From Nectonema munidae (taxonomy: Eukaryota; Nematomorpha; Nectonematoida; Nectonematidae), in assembly GCA_030549495.1 (NCBI GenBank), contig JAUIRK010000894.1, forward strand, positions 682,001 through 746,000: a DNA stretch of 64,000 nt, written 5' to 3'. This document shows, in pieces, positions 1 through 12,189 of this stretch. A program made the position numbers and the translations under genes. The notes under the pieces were generated by a model. It worked only from the letters and a program-made list of their open reading frames with translations, had not been told where the DNA came from and did not search any database. The number at the start of each line of letters is the position of its first letter. Within the stretch, counting starts at the first letter, position 1.

Positions 1-3000
1 TTAATGTTGGTGCATCCACAATATTTTGAGGTGAAAATAGTTCCTATTTGTTTTGAATCTTCTCTTCAAGGTCCTTAAAATTTTAATTCTTATTAACACT
101 TATGCACAGTTACTTTAAAATACTCAAATACTCATGATATACTTTTTTTAAAATTTAACTTATATGATGCACAAGAGAAAAAAAACGTGATTCTGCTATC
201 ATATTTGGATTCATATACAAAAAATATTGATACTGATGAATTGGTCAAGAAATTTTCTAACAAAACAAGAATTCAACTTTTTTTGAGAGAGAATGTAGTT
301 TTTCCAAAATGAGATAAGTTTTTTTCTATAAATAATTGTTTTATTTATTCATTAATTATTTTTAAAAGCATTAAATTACTCAATTTTAAACTAAAATATT
401 CAGGCCCCCTCAACTTCCCCTTGTGCCATCAACTTCCAATTTCTTGCTACAGCCCTAAATGAGTCTCACAGAATGTTTACGAGAAATTCTATTGATCAAA
501 ATATTTCTAAATAGCTTTCTATTTAATTTCTTCCTTTAAAAAATTATTTCTATTAATTTTTTCCCCTCTAATGAATCGAAATAAATTAGGGTTCATATCT
601 TTGATAACGCTTTTTATAGTTGTAATCTGCAGGACTTGGGCTCAGCATTTGGGCATGCTGACCTTGAGTACGTTCTGCATCAAATGCTAAATTTGTTTTG
701 TACATATAATATAAGAATGCATAAATAATTAAAAATCAAGTTTATCACTTTTATTGTATGGATACAACGTATTTGTGTATTGTAATAAAATTGGAAATTA
801 ATAAATAACTGTATTTTGATAATTATTCTTCAAACATGACAAACATTTGCTTCAATGTTAACCTAGAAAATGTTAACTAAAACAGTTAATTAAAACTCCC
901 AAAAAAAGGAATTAGAAAAAATGAAAGCATGGATTATATTTGTTAATAAAATTTTTTAAGGCCATTATTTTCCTAGTTTCCTGATTAAAAATCTAACAGC
1001 GCTAACCTAGAGTAAGCTAATATGTGGATATTAGCTAAAATAGACTATATACGGTCATAGCACTGTTGCACATTCTCAAAATTTGTGGCGGGGGCGAACA
1101 TTATTTTAGAATTTTCAAAATTTATTATAAAAGAATTTTTGTCAAATTAACGTACAACCATTATTTTATTATACCCGCATTACACTTAATTTCTTACCTC
1201 TTTACTACACCATAACTGCAGATAAGTGCAGGGATTTTATCGAATCGAATTTCATTGTTTTTAAGTGTAGTCGTGTCACTACCGTTTAGTTAAACAACAT
1301 AAAATCATTCATATATGCTAGAGTTAAAGATAAAAACTGATAATTCTTCATGTTCGCTATTATTTTTACTCTCATCTATAATCATCGGAATAATGCATTG
1401 GGATAGAACAAATTCTTCACATGATTGTGAAGACAAATAATTTAGAAATTTATATCTTTTTACTAACTCATTATGCTTTTTTTTTAAAGTAGGGTTTATA
1501 GCTAGCGTAATTTTGATAAATTCGCTTTTTGAAAAAATTATAAATAGTTATGGTTTTTGACGAAAATAGACACGCCAACAGGATCTAGAATACCTAACCC
1601 TTAAACAAGTTAGGCATGTTTTTTTCTTTGAGACTTTCTCATTAGGCATGGAGAGACAGTGATCACTACTCATCGTTATTGCTTTCCACCAGTTATTGAA
1701 ACCGATGGTAAATTCACTTTCATATTTCAATGTTTTATAGGTGTGATCAACCTTTTATAGAGTATGCGCCAAATATACAGTTATCTGTAGATGATGCATT
1801 AAAAATTTTTATTCTGACACACTTTTAAATCCCAAATTTTGATAGATAAATCTTTTGAAGAAAATTTTATATTTCAAAAAACTAATTTCCTTTTATTATC
1901 TATACAAAAACTAACGAAAAGGTTATTTTTTGATGATTTTCTATGTGGATAATTATAATAAACAAAAAAATTATAATAAAACGTCAAACCTTTTAAAAAG
2001 ATATTAATGCTATACTATAACCGAGTGAAGGTTACAGCCCACAACTCTAAAAATCATCTTTCTTAAATCTTTTGGAAGCAGAATTTGACATCTCAAAGTT
2101 GGATTATCCGACAATCCCTCTATCTAATAGAATATTAACTGACTAATTTTCACAATGTTTTCTCCCCTGTTTTTCTAACATTCACACTACAAAAACGAAA
2201 CAGTCTTCAGCAAATCAAATTCTCTCACGCCTGTTTATATAATTCGTTAATTCGCCCGATCAATCATGCGATAGTATATTTTTATGACACCTTCAAAAAA
2301 CACCTCAACATAAAAGTTAGCAACGACTATATTTTATTTAGGTTTTTCGGACTTTATCCTAGGAGCCCTATAAAACCCGTGTGAACAAACGGGTTAAAAA
2401 TTTAAATTATTTTTATTTACAAAATGTTATTAAATTTAACCCAATTGCTCAAAAAAATTCAATGCTTAAAAACATTTCACTTCGAAAATATTTCTTTCTA
2501 CACTTGGAAAATGTTTGCGCTTTTATGCGACCCTTTAGCTTTTCTATTGTTCCATTGACAGTGGACAGTGATTGAAACAGTTATGAGAGCTATGGATTAC
2601 GCAAATATCAACACAGCTATCAAGAGAGAGACATCAGTCACATCCTCACACAGATTTATTTTAGCCATCGATAGCAAACCCGCAATAAAAAATAGCATAA
2701 ATATTTTGAATTTACATATAATATATTTATTTTACAATGTTTTAATTATTATCTATGTATCTTCATAAAATCTCACATTTACTGTACTTGATAGCTAAAA
2801 TTATTTTATCCTAAATATTTGATTCTTCGAAAACTAAACTCTATATAAGGTGATGAATTGATGATTCGTTGATTCGACTAAATTCAGAATCGAAAACCAA
2901 GAGTTTCGGATAAACGGGGTCTGACAGTAGGACTATATCATGGTAGAGACTAGGGTGTCTTTGTTATTGGCTGACTTTTTCTGCCTCTTCTGTGTGATGG

Positions 3001-4275
3001 ATGGTTTGAGACTTCTCCTATTACAAATGCAATTTTCATTTTTTATGAATTAAAAATATCAGACTATATCTTGTTGCTTCTATTATCCTTGAAAATATTA
3101 TCATTTCTATAAGGAAGAAAGATTTCAGAGTATTAGAATGCTATTGATACACTATTTTTCTTTGATCAATGAGTCTCTTGTGTATTTCTACAGGATACGT
3201 ATTATTTTTTATTTGTTAAAAATAGTTTTAGGGCTTTATTATTTCATCAAAGATAAAAAGTTTGGTCTAAACCAGAACACAACACCATAATAGAAAGGTC
3301 ACAAAGAAGAGATCGTTTACGAGCTGAAAGATTTTTCTCAACCTCTCCTTTCTCTAATATCAAACAGACGTAGTTCATATCAAATGGATTGGTTAGGTGG
3401 ATTAATATTATTATTATTATTGCTACATACAAATCTATTCAGTTAGTAAAGTAAATTGTTTGGAAATGCATTTCGTACTTGGGTCTAGGAACTTACAGGT
3501 AGGAATTTGTGAATTTAAATTTGGCCTTTTTAGTAGCAGTTGAAAATTTAAAATGTTACCAAGAAAATTTGCTACAAGCCTTAAATTTATATGAATTAGC
3601 TTTTCGATTTCCTAGATAATTACATGGTAATGAAATAACTTATAATAAGTTTTATAAACAAAGATTTTAAAGAAAGTATGGAAACCTTGCTAACTATTCA
3701 AAGCAATCTTGATAAAAAAGACTGAAACATTAAATAAAGTGACTATCTCCGAATAAAGCTGTCATAAGTTTGAATTCTGCAATAAAAGATTGCCTTGCTT
3801 AAATTATACCGCCAATATAATCAAGCGCATATATCCTAACTTGTGTATTCCATTGCGTTAATTTAACTCTCCCACTTACTGCAATCAATAGGCATAAAGC
3901 GTTTAACCCTTAAATTATAAAGAATACTTTCCTATATAGTTCTGCACTAATCCAGTGGATTTAGAAGCAGAAGTGATGATCATATAATATAACAGGGATT
4001 GGCACATAGGATAAAAAGGCCATAAATTATTTTTAATGTCTTATTGAGCCACAAGTTTATGCGAGTTTAATTTTTTTTTGAGTTGATCTCTTATTTTTAC
4101 AGAAAAAAAGTAAAAGAAAAATTAAAAGCCAAATTAACAATAAATCTGTATTCTTGACAAAATAAGTTCTTGGAAATCTAGTTAAAAAAGCTTCTACAAC
4201 TGCTTAATACGGGTTGTGCTCACACTCAAAAAATAGTTTAAAGAACAACTAGCTAATCATAAGAACCACACACGT
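1..4275. other. AT-rich spacer, no gene recognised
   Basis: I see no convincing protein-coding exon in this stretch. Short open frames occur on both strands but are AT-rich, lack a recognisable motif and look random. A block near 1411-1490 is related to one near 19078-19165, so at least part of the spacer is dispersed repeat. A C-rich patch beginning CAGGCCCCC near 402 looks like the end of a hAT-type element, but no partner end was found. Confidence 0.6.
1411..1490 (+). repeat. dispersed repeat, copy 1
   Basis: This block shares a run of matching sequence with 19078-19165: both begin TTCACATGATTG, continue with a short lysine/asparagine-type A-rich stretch and share the core CTTTTTACTAACTCAT (second copy CTTTTTACGAACTCAT). 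Orientation is the same. No coding potential and no clear ends are visible, so the family is unknown. Confidence 0.5.
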
Positions 4276-4575
4276 TTGAGCAAAGAGTCGCATTTAAATG
4301 CTTCTTTTTCTATATTCAGAGTTGGGTTAGAGCGTACACTTATGGTCGATTTAGGACGAATAGATAAATGTAGCGTAGATTATCGAGATGTTGATAGAAT
4401 TACGTCGATTGTGTCGAATTATGCTCGAAGGAGGGGTGATTCTGGATTCCAACCCAAACCTTCTAGTATTATCTGTCCTCAAACTCACACCCTTAGAATT
4501 GATTCTTTATCAACTTTTACCCTTATAGCTAGAAAGATAGAAATAGATCATGTATTTAGGCCAATATTTAGATGA
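4276..4575 (+). other. open frame of unknown status upstream of RNF10
   Basis: An open frame of about 99 codons lies 240 bases upstream of the RNF10 start. Its only internal ATG is near 4342. The encoded peptide is rather basic and polar (contains DLGRIDKCSVDYRDVDR) and has somewhat better base composition than the flanking spacer, but I recognise no family and no splice path to RNF10. It could be a 5' untranslated exon, a lineage-specific coding exon or chance. Confidence 0.2.
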
Positions 4576-4815
4576 AGTATATTTGACCTGGAGAAAGATT
4601 CCTTCGTATCTATATTTTTTTCTATTTTTTTAGAGTGCAAATAAATAGCACTTATATCCTCACTTCTAAATTGTCTTCTCTTACTCAATTCTCACGTATT
4701 TCACCGCAAACCTTCTTTACAAAATGATAAATATCCCAACTTTTTAAAATGCATCACTTCATTCAATATACCCTTGAAAAGTTTTTCAGTTGCGAAAATA
4801 ATTCAGAAATCTTTA

Positions 4816-6618
4816 ATGACGTCTCCACTCATTGCAGACGAACGGAGATGCGAGTCATCGCCAATGATATGCTCCTTGCAAAGTTTTTCTTCCAATCGTG
4901 AACAAGCGAATGAAAATGCGAAAGATGAAATAAAATTATGTTCTATCGAAAAAAAGATCCCCTCTTACAAGAATTCAACGTCATCCCCTCCCACTAAAAA
5001 GAAAAATAGTTTTTTCATAAAGAAAGAAGGCGATTTTTTGTTGAAAGCTTCAAAGAATGGTTTTTCTGACTCTTTTTTATTGGCTAATTGCCAATTTGTC
5101 ATTTCAGAAGTTACGATTCAAGATCTGATTGGCTCCACACTCTCTTTTTCTGAAACAGACTATTATTATGAGTGTGATGTTGATTCTCTTCTTGTTGAGT
5201 GGAAGCATATCGTCAAAATAATTCTTTGGACTACTAAAGACTTATGCTGTCCAATATGCTTGTACGAGCCTAAGCTTTCTAGGATAACTAAATGTGGACA
5301 TGTTTTTTGTTGGATGTGTCTTACTCACTACTTATTTGTTTGTGAGGATAGACAAAAATGCCCGGTTTGTTTTAATTCAATATCTTTTGAAGAACTTAAG
5401 CGTGTGCAACTCTACCAAAAGCGACACTATTCCGTTGGAGACAATGTTGGCTTGCAATTGATGCTTAGATATGGGAACTCCTTTGTTCCCTCCATAATTT
5501 CAGAGGAAAAGGATTCGAAGGCTCCTTCTAACGCTTCCCTATTTTGTAAGTATTTTGTTGCGTCGTGCAGATACATGCTCGAAGAAGTTATCCTAACTGA
5601 AAAGCGCGAAGCTCAAACGCTACTAACTTATTCATGCGCTGATGACAAAGTTTATCTGGAGTACATTCTTTCATTCTTGCTCAAAAGCGAAAAGGACTTT
5701 AAAATGATGCTGGAAAAGAAGAAAGAAGAGGAATTAAAGTCTGAGTTATTCTGTCTCTACCACTGCAGTGATGGCAAGTTGAGTGGTGAGTACGAAACTC
5801 ATGTTTCCATTCCATTTTACTTCTATCAGTCTAGTGACGCAACAATGCTCTTTCTGCATCCATTCAACGTTAAGATGCTGTTGCATCAGTACAAACAATG
5901 GTACTCTTGCCCTTCTTATATCACCGGAGTCTTGATGAGTGTTGATTGGTACACGCAGAATATATTGACTCGTAAACGCTTCAAGCACCTCTCTCATTTG
6001 CCTCTTTCTTCTGTTTTCGGGTTTGTGGAACTTGATTTGCAAGTGCCTTTTGTCTCTCAGCTCACACTCAACGACTTTCTTCCGCAAATCAAAATTCGAC
6101 AAAAGTTTCGTCAGCAAAAAAAGCACAAAGAAAATGTGTTCAGCAGAAAAGTGGAGGAAAAAGTAGTGAAAAATTATCAAGCGTTGGCTAAAAGTGTTTT
6201 CGATATCGATACGGATCGAAGTAGTGAAGAAAATCGACCCAACATCGCGTCCAAGGACGACTTTCCGAGTGTTTGCAAGAATGCAACAACTCCGATTGTA
6301 GCATGCACAGCTCAAGCTTCCTCCAGTAGTAGAGTGAGTGTTACTGCTAGACCTCTGTTTTCTCAACTCCTGAATACGTCCAGTGTGCATTCCTTTGGAA
6401 AGTACCCCATAACTTCTTCTAAAGTTGTTGCTAGTGGTGAGAAAAATTCTGCATTCATTGAGGTAGACGACTTTGCTTCTGATCCTGACTTACAAATGTA
6501 TTCCAGTAGCAATTCAACCCTGAACAATTTGGGTGATCTTTTGGCTCATGTTTTTGTTTCCTCCGATTCAAGTAAGCATGCCAAGGGAACGAAGAATAAG
6601 AGGAGAAGAAATAAGTGA
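4816..6618 (+). CDS. RNF10: RNF10-like RING-finger E3 ubiquitin ligase, single exon
   Basis: The 600-aa product matches RNF10 in order and spacing. Residues 90-98 (ANCQFVISE) are the conserved block before the RING. The C3HC4 RING has ligands C145, C148, C160, H162, C165, C168, C182 and C185. A block shortly after (HYSVGDNVGLQLM) equals HQYVVGDTITMQLM of the human protein. Later motifs FYFYQSSD.TMFLHP-like, RFKHLSHLPL and LDLQVPFVS are also RNF10-specific, and the tail is lysine/arginine-rich. RING E3 ligases pass ubiquitin from an E2; mammalian RNF10 is known from ubiquitination of 40S ribosomal proteins on stalled ribosomes. The protein is shorter than the human one (about 810 aa), mostly in the N-terminal low-complexity region. 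The first in-frame ATG is at 4816; the frame stays open upstream to 4645 without an ATG, so a missed 5' exon joining near 4790 is possible. No intron interrupts it, so a fixed retrocopy is an alternative. Confidence 0.93.
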   Translation: MTSPLIADERRCESSPMICSLQSFSSNREQANENAKDEIKLCSIEKKIPSYKNSTSSPPTKKKNSFFIKKEGDFLLKASKNGFSDSFLLANCQFVISEVTIQDLIGSTLSFSETDYYYECDVDSLLVEWKHIVKIILWTTKDLCCPICLYEPKLSRITKCGHVFCWMCLTHYLFVCEDRQKCPVCFNSISFEELKRVQLYQKRHYSVGDNVGLQLMLRYGNSFVPSIISEEKDSKAPSNASLFCKYFVASCRYMLEEVILTEKREAQTLLTYSCADDKVYLEYILSFLLKSEKDFKMMLEKKKEEELKSELFCLYHCSDGKLSGEYETHVSIPFYFYQSSDATMLFLHPFNVKMLLHQYKQWYSCPSYITGVLMSVDWYTQNILTRKRFKHLSHLPLSSVFGFVELDLQVPFVSQLTLNDFLPQIKIRQKFRQQKKHKENVFSRKVEEKVVKNYQALAKSVFDIDTDRSSEENRPNIASKDDFPSVCKNATTPIVACTAQASSSSRVSVTARPLFSQLLNTSSVHSFGKYPITSSKVVASGEKNSAFIEVDDFASDPDLQMYSSSNSTLNNLGDLLAHVFVSSDSSKHAKGTKNKRRRNK

Positions 6619-6642
6619 TTTTTTGTTGCTTCTTATTTTTAA

Positions 6643-6648
6643 AATAAA
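6643..6648 (+). promoter_or_regulatory. poly(A) signal of RNF10
   Basis: A canonical AATAAA lies 24 bases after the RNF10 stop codon and is followed by a T/GT-rich stretch (about 6651-6690), the usual arrangement for cleavage and polyadenylation. This implies a very short 3' UTR. Confidence 0.7.
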
Positions 6649-6929
6649 TTGGTTCTTGCTTTGTAATTCTTGATTTGTCGTAGTGTTTTAAGATTTAAAA
6701 AATATATAAAGATTCACTAGTTTTTTAGCTTAAATTCGCACACACGCACAAACCAGTATATGATTTAGGTAAAGAATTAAGAGGTACCCCAAGTATTAGG
6801 GCTTTTATTTCATATTGTTATATGAAAAAAATACTAAAAAATCAACAAAAGCTGAAGATTATTGGTGGTAGCACCATAGAGTAAATCCGCCCCTGATTTA
6901 AAATAGCGAATTTGCTACTTTTCTGTTAA

Positions 6930-8797
6930 AACTCCTTTTCTCCTAAAACACATACAAGATTAAAAAATGAATACATTTCAATCGATTATACTTTAAATTT
7001 AACATCCCAGTGTCCCTGATTTCGTATTAATAAATGAACTGATATAATTGATATTTGGAGAAATTGAATTGCAACGCCTGAATTATCACAATGCTAGAAC
7101 TTAACTTTTGAAAGAAACGTGTGAACTAACACTGTGAAAATAAACATTTTTTCAATCGAATATAAAATCTGAACGGCAAAATATGTTATCCCATTCAGAT
7201 GTGCGCTATTGAAACACACATCTTGAAATGCAGACACACAACAGACCTAATTCTTCTGGATTTGATGCACAGCCCAAAGAAAGTAGCTCCCCACCCCCAC
7301 TCTAAAAAAATTAAAAAAAAGTAGAGGATATTTTTTAAGATTGAAAGAACAGAATATTTTCAGCAGAATATTTTCTATTTTCGTTAGCAGACGATTATTA
7401 GCATTAGTTTTTTAGAATGAATTTTTTACGATTAAGTCAAATATGAAATGATGAGGATTCTAGCATTTCTTTTTTCCAATCGAAAGGAATTCTTCATCAA
7501 GAACGAAAATGCTGAAATGGTCATATAATGAAATTGTCTGGTGGAAAACAAAATAGATGGCAGTGTAAATTTCGTTCATGTAGAGAAGAAAGAGGAGTAA
7601 GAACAAATGATTGGTTCGAAAATTCTCGTTTACCTTTTCGGAAAGCAGCATTGTTTGTTTACTGTTGGGCACACAACATGTCAAGTATAAAATTTTGTGA
7701 ACGTGAATTAGAAATGAAGCACGAATCAGTAGTTGATTGGAACAACTATTTGAGAGAAATATGTGCCCAACATCTAGCTAATCCTAGATCGATTGGAGCA
7801 CACAACATGACTGTTGTTCACTAAAAGAAAAAATCATGTTGGACGTATACTTCCTGAACAGTGGGTTTTTGGAGGAATCTGCAGAGAGACAAAAGAAAAT
7901 TTTTGTTTATTCTCCCAGACAGGAAAGCAACAACACTTTATCGAATAATAAGGAATAGCATAAGGCCTGGAACTACAATAATAAGTGATGACTGTGTTGC
8001 ATACAGAAATATGTTTCCCATCATTGATTATCATCATTTAGTTGTTAATCATTTGAAAAACCTTGTGGATCCTTCTAGTGGGGCTCACACTCAAAATATT
8101 GAACGAATGTGGAGAAGTGTCAAAGAAAAAATAAAAAAACAGAACGGCACTCATAGTAGTTTATTAGATTCATATATGTGTGAGTTCATGTTGCGAGAGG
8201 AAATCAAAGTGAAAGGTTTAAACCCTTTCGATACAATACTTAGGCACATCAGTTGCTATTGGACTCCTCATGTGATAAGTAATGAAAAATATTTTTTAAG
8301 AAACAGGTACTCTGCGCTATAAAACCACACCATTATACATTATTTATTTATCCCACGATTTTGAGGGTTTCCCCCTTTAAAAATCATGCCATTTGTGACA
8401 ACGGTTTTTCCTTTACCATCTCTTGCGAAGTACAGCTACTTTCTTTGGGCTGTGCATCAAATCCAGAAGAATTAGGTCTGTTGTGTGTCTGCATTTCAAC
8501 ATGTGTGTTTCAATAGCGCACATTTGAATGGGATAACATATTTTGCCCTTCAGATTTTATAATCGATTGAAAAAATGTTTATTTTCACAGTGTTAGTTCA
8601 CACGTTTCTTTCAAAAGTTAAGTTCTAGCATTGTGATAATTCAGGCGTTGCAATTCAATTTCTCCAAATATCAATTATATCAGTTCATTTTTTTAATACG
8701 AAATCACGGACACTGGGATGTTAAATTTAAAGTATAATCGATTGAAATGTATTCATTTTTAATCTTGTATGTGTTTTAGGAGAAAACGACTTTAGTA
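6930..8797 (+). mobile_element. Merlin-family DNA transposon with long inverted ends
   Basis: About 1.87 kb bounded by near-identical inverted arms of roughly 360 bp (6930-7288 and 8434-8797). The arms match almost throughout, for example CCCAAAGAAAGTAGCT near 7273 against AGCTACTTTCTTTGGG near 8434. The inside encodes a broken Merlin (IS1016/ISXO2-like) transposase. Close arm identity suggests recent activity. The outermost bases are not clean: the match fades beyond CTTTTCTCCTAAAACAC, and I could not define a target-site duplication, so the ends may be off by about ten bases. It sits 300 bases downstream of RNF10. Confidence 0.88.
7528..8322 (+). pseudogene. Merlin transposase (DDE, IS1016/ISXO2-like), broken
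   Basis: The 5' part starts with ATG at 7528 and has the Merlin zinc/helix region (WQCKFRSC, LFVYCWAHNMSS). The 3' part, open from about 7921 to the stop at 8320-8322, holds the second and third catalytic blocks: PGTTIISDDCVAY carries the second Asp, and VNHLKNLVDPSSGAHTQNIE carries the Glu, followed by LDSYMCEFMLREE. Two frame breaks separate them. Near 7817 the short segment that should encode the first catalytic Asp (the EIDES-type motif) is missing, and the frame then slips again near 7905. The element therefore could not make its own active enzyme, though its ends could still be moved by another copy. Confidence 0.88.
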
Positions 8798-8800
8798 GAA

Positions 8801-9520
8801 CAATATTTTATTAAAATACATACATTTATTATAATCTTTTGAAAAATGAAGTGGAAAGATAATGTAATAATGATAATAATTTTTTGAGTGGAAGTTTATT
8901 TTACATATCATTCAAACTTTTTTTGATTTCGCAATAAAAATACAACTTTTTTCAAATTAAAACAATTTCATTCACCCATTCACTCCCCTATCTAGTCTGC
9001 GGTTCTTATTTATAGTTTTCTTTCAGTTTTTGGTCATTTTTGAAGCATACCCAGTATAACTTTTATTATTGAACACCTCTAAACGAAATAATTTTTAAGT
9101 CTCAATGTATTACTGTAAACGAGTGTAACCTCTTTATCAAGGCATTTTTACCATCTCACTCCCTCCACCCTCTTCCACTAGTCTAGTATAAAATATCTGC
9201 ACTCATAGTTAAAAAGAAAAAAATGTTAAAGCAAAGTTTATCGCTGTTTTTTAAAGCCCCTCGAAATTTTACTATTGCTCCTCCAGATATACATGATCAA
9301 GATTGACAAACTCACTATATGCATAATATATGCAATGGGTGGACCATTGCCACCCAAAATATAAAAAATATGTGTAAGAAACGTCTCTATTTACGTCTTT
9401 ATCTTTTTTTATATGTTCTTTGGTTAATGAAATGGGGGAGGGGGGAGGCCGAAGAGGGCTGATTCCCCACTTTGTTCAAAAATTTGTAGAAAAACATTTT
9501 TTATTCATACAGTACCCTTT
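8801..9520. other. AT-rich spacer
   Basis: No exon, RNA gene or element end is evident here. A short G-rich patch (GGGGGAGGGGGGAGG, near 9435) is the only compositional feature. Confidence 0.6.
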
Positions 9521-9525
9521 TCAAG

Positions 9526-11060
9526 TACGCTTAATCGGTTGGTGATACTCACTTTCGATAAAAAAAGATGTCAATTATTGAAAATATCGATCAGGCTCTG
9601 ATCTAAAATATCAATCAAAATTGACTGATATGTCAAATTATAGGAATAAAAATCATTTTATCTTAATTATTCAATCAAACACTCATACACAACGCTTTTC
9701 AAGTATGCTGAATGGATTGGTGATACTCACTTTCGGCAAAAAGTTGTCAATTATCAAGGACATCAATCAAAACTGAAAGGGTAACTATTCCGATTCAAGT
9801 TTAAATTTTTCACAAATCGACGAAGTATGTTCAATTAGCAATTATCTTTGATTAAGTTAAGAAAACATTAAAATTTTTCTATATTCTTATACTTAACACA
9901 AATGAATCTTATAAATCTTTTGCACACGTGGCAAAAACCTTTTAAAAACGATAATAAATTCGAAAATAACGAAATAACTCACCAAACTTTTAACAGTATT
10001 ACTTATTTTAGCTTATATCCATGATACAGTCAGAAGAAAAAATATTAAAAAATGATCTCTCTCTTAACCATTTTACAGCTAATGTCCCATAAATGAAAGT
10101 AAACAAACCCGAATTTTTGATGGAATTCAATAGGAATTGTACAAAATCGCCGTGGACTGATTGGTTAATTGCATCACAAATATACCACACAACCCACCTC
10201 TCTACCTCATTCTTAAAACTTCTATTTTGTCTTGTGCAATTGAAACCAAACTAAAGAAATCACTTACCTGATTACATGCTTTTACAATAAATCAAAGATC
10301 TGCAAGATGCTAAGAACAAATGCGCGCTCTAGTCCTTGGATTTTCATTTCCAATTAAAACACTTTTAACCCACAGAAGTCAGAAATGAAAACTCCTGCTC
10401 ATAAACCTAAGGACTTTCAAAGAATATAATATACAAAGAAGAACATAGCATCAAAACTCCTTGCAAATCTTTCTCTCACTTCAACTCGTCTTCACACTCA
10501 TATCTCGTTACAATTTATAGATTTGAAGTTTTTAACTTGTTTATAACCTTATAGTTAAAACGCTAGCTTTGATAAATCTACTAATTCTTTATATAAAAGA
10601 AATAATATTTTTATCTTATATAAAGGAGAAAAGAGTATTCAGCAATAAATCTTGCTATACATAAAAAGTTAACTTTGCTTATTTAATAAAAAAAATAGGT
10701 TTAAAAAAATAACTGAAGAATCAGGACATGGTTTCGAGAAGGTAGTAGTAAATTTTTGCATTCCGTTTCCTATAGATGAAAAAAACCTAATCCGATAAAT
10801 CGTCCCATCATTATCAAGTACGCTAAATCGATTGATGATACACACTTTCAACAAGGATATCTGTTATCGAGTATATCAATAAAAATTTCAAAATATAAAA
10901 ATAATCCTTATTATTTGTAAAAAACACATTCATAACTTTTTTCAAGTTTTAATTAAATATACCATATGTTTGTGGTACCTGACGCATACTTCCATTACTC
11001 TTTCCATGTACACTGAGTGGATTGATGACTTCTATTTCTTACAAAGATATGTGCAAATTT
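9526..11060 (+). repeat. degenerate tandem repeat, at least four spaced units
   Basis: Four related blocks occur at about 9530, 9697, 10815 and 10998. The first three share the core CAAGTACGCT-AAT-GATTG followed by TGATACTCACTTTC and then a run ending in ATATCAATCAAAA. The fourth keeps only GATTGATGA and a few flanking bases. Units are separated by 100-1000 bases of AT-rich filler. No coding capacity. It may be an old satellite or several copies of one short element. Confidence 0.55.
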
Positions 11061-11084
11061 ATGTCATTCAGCCATACATTTTTT

Positions 11085-11291
11085 TGCGTATTACATATAT
11101 ACCATTTTTACTTCTAAATTATCTTTTTTTAATTTGAAATTGTCTTTTTTCAATTCTAATTTGTCTTTTTTAAGTCCTAAATTGTTTTTTTTATTTTGTA
11201 TTTTAGAAAGAGCGTTTTGAATTTAAAAAAGACAATTTGGAACTAAAAAAGGTAATTTAGAAGTAAAAATCGTATATATGTGTAATATGTA
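11085..11291. repeat. foldback element with about 75-nt inverted arms
   Basis: The left arm (about 11088-11165) and right arm (about 11213-11290) are reverse complements with few mismatches; CATTTTTACTTCTAAATT pairs with AATTTAGAAGTAAAAATCG. Inside the arms a unit of about 22 bp (AATTGTCTTTTTT-type) is repeated. It would form a long hairpin in RNA or single-stranded DNA. This resembles a MITE. No target duplication was found. Confidence 0.7.
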
Positions 11292-12189
11292 TATTGTATA
11301 ATGAAGTGTCTTAAATTTAATTTAAACAGGAAAAGCATTTTTTTAATAGTGCAAGGTAAACCATATTCAGTTCAAAAAAAGCGTATGAGTTTGTTTTTCA
11401 AGGAACTCTTCGGAATTGATGCTCATTCACAAAGATTATTTATTTTTAATTGAAACACTAATTCTGGAACTTTATATGCAACCGACTGTTTACATTCGGA
11501 CATTATTATTCTCAGAATATAAAACCTTTCTTTAGTGTTATATTGATAAAGTTACTATTCAAGAAAAAAATTTGAATTTAATCATTGTGAAGCTTTCCAT
11601 TAAGTTAGTGCTGAAGAAAATAGCAGGGCACACGCCTTTAACCTTTATTAAAGTGTCATTTTATAAATTATTTTTTGAGTGCTTTATTATCTAATTCTCG
11701 AAGAACATTTCGCTGCAATTGTTTACTTCTCCCTCTCAACAAAAACGAACTAAGCATCTCTCAATAACTAAATAATAAACTTACTCGCTTACTAAAATAA
11801 TTTAGAAAAATTCAAGGATTTCATTATTTACAACATTTTATAAAAAAAATTAACAAAATATTTCTTAGGATCCACAAATCAAAAGGCCTCTTTATGACAA
11901 AGATAGCTTACACATTATGGGGTCATTGACCTTCCTTATTATAAATTTTGTTCAGAAACAATTTCAACTAATAAATATTTTATTTTTTACAAAATAATTT
12001 AATATTTTACATATAATAGGTCAAAGGACTCAGAAGTATTGAAAAAATCTGATAAAACTTGACCCTAACAATTTAGAACCTTTATAAATATACTCTGATA
12101 ATATCGAAGAAACTTATAATTAATGTTGGATGATGTTAATTAATTTATTATATAAAAAGGACTAAATGATAAGATAAACATTTTTTTTA
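11292..12189. other. AT-rich spacer
   Basis: Nothing recognisable as a gene, RNA or repeat end was seen in this stretch. Confidence 0.5.

Noticed and set aside
5746-6390. Long open frame (214 codons) on the minus strand within RNF10
   Set aside because: It is the antisense shadow of the RNF10 coding sequence and shows no family motif.
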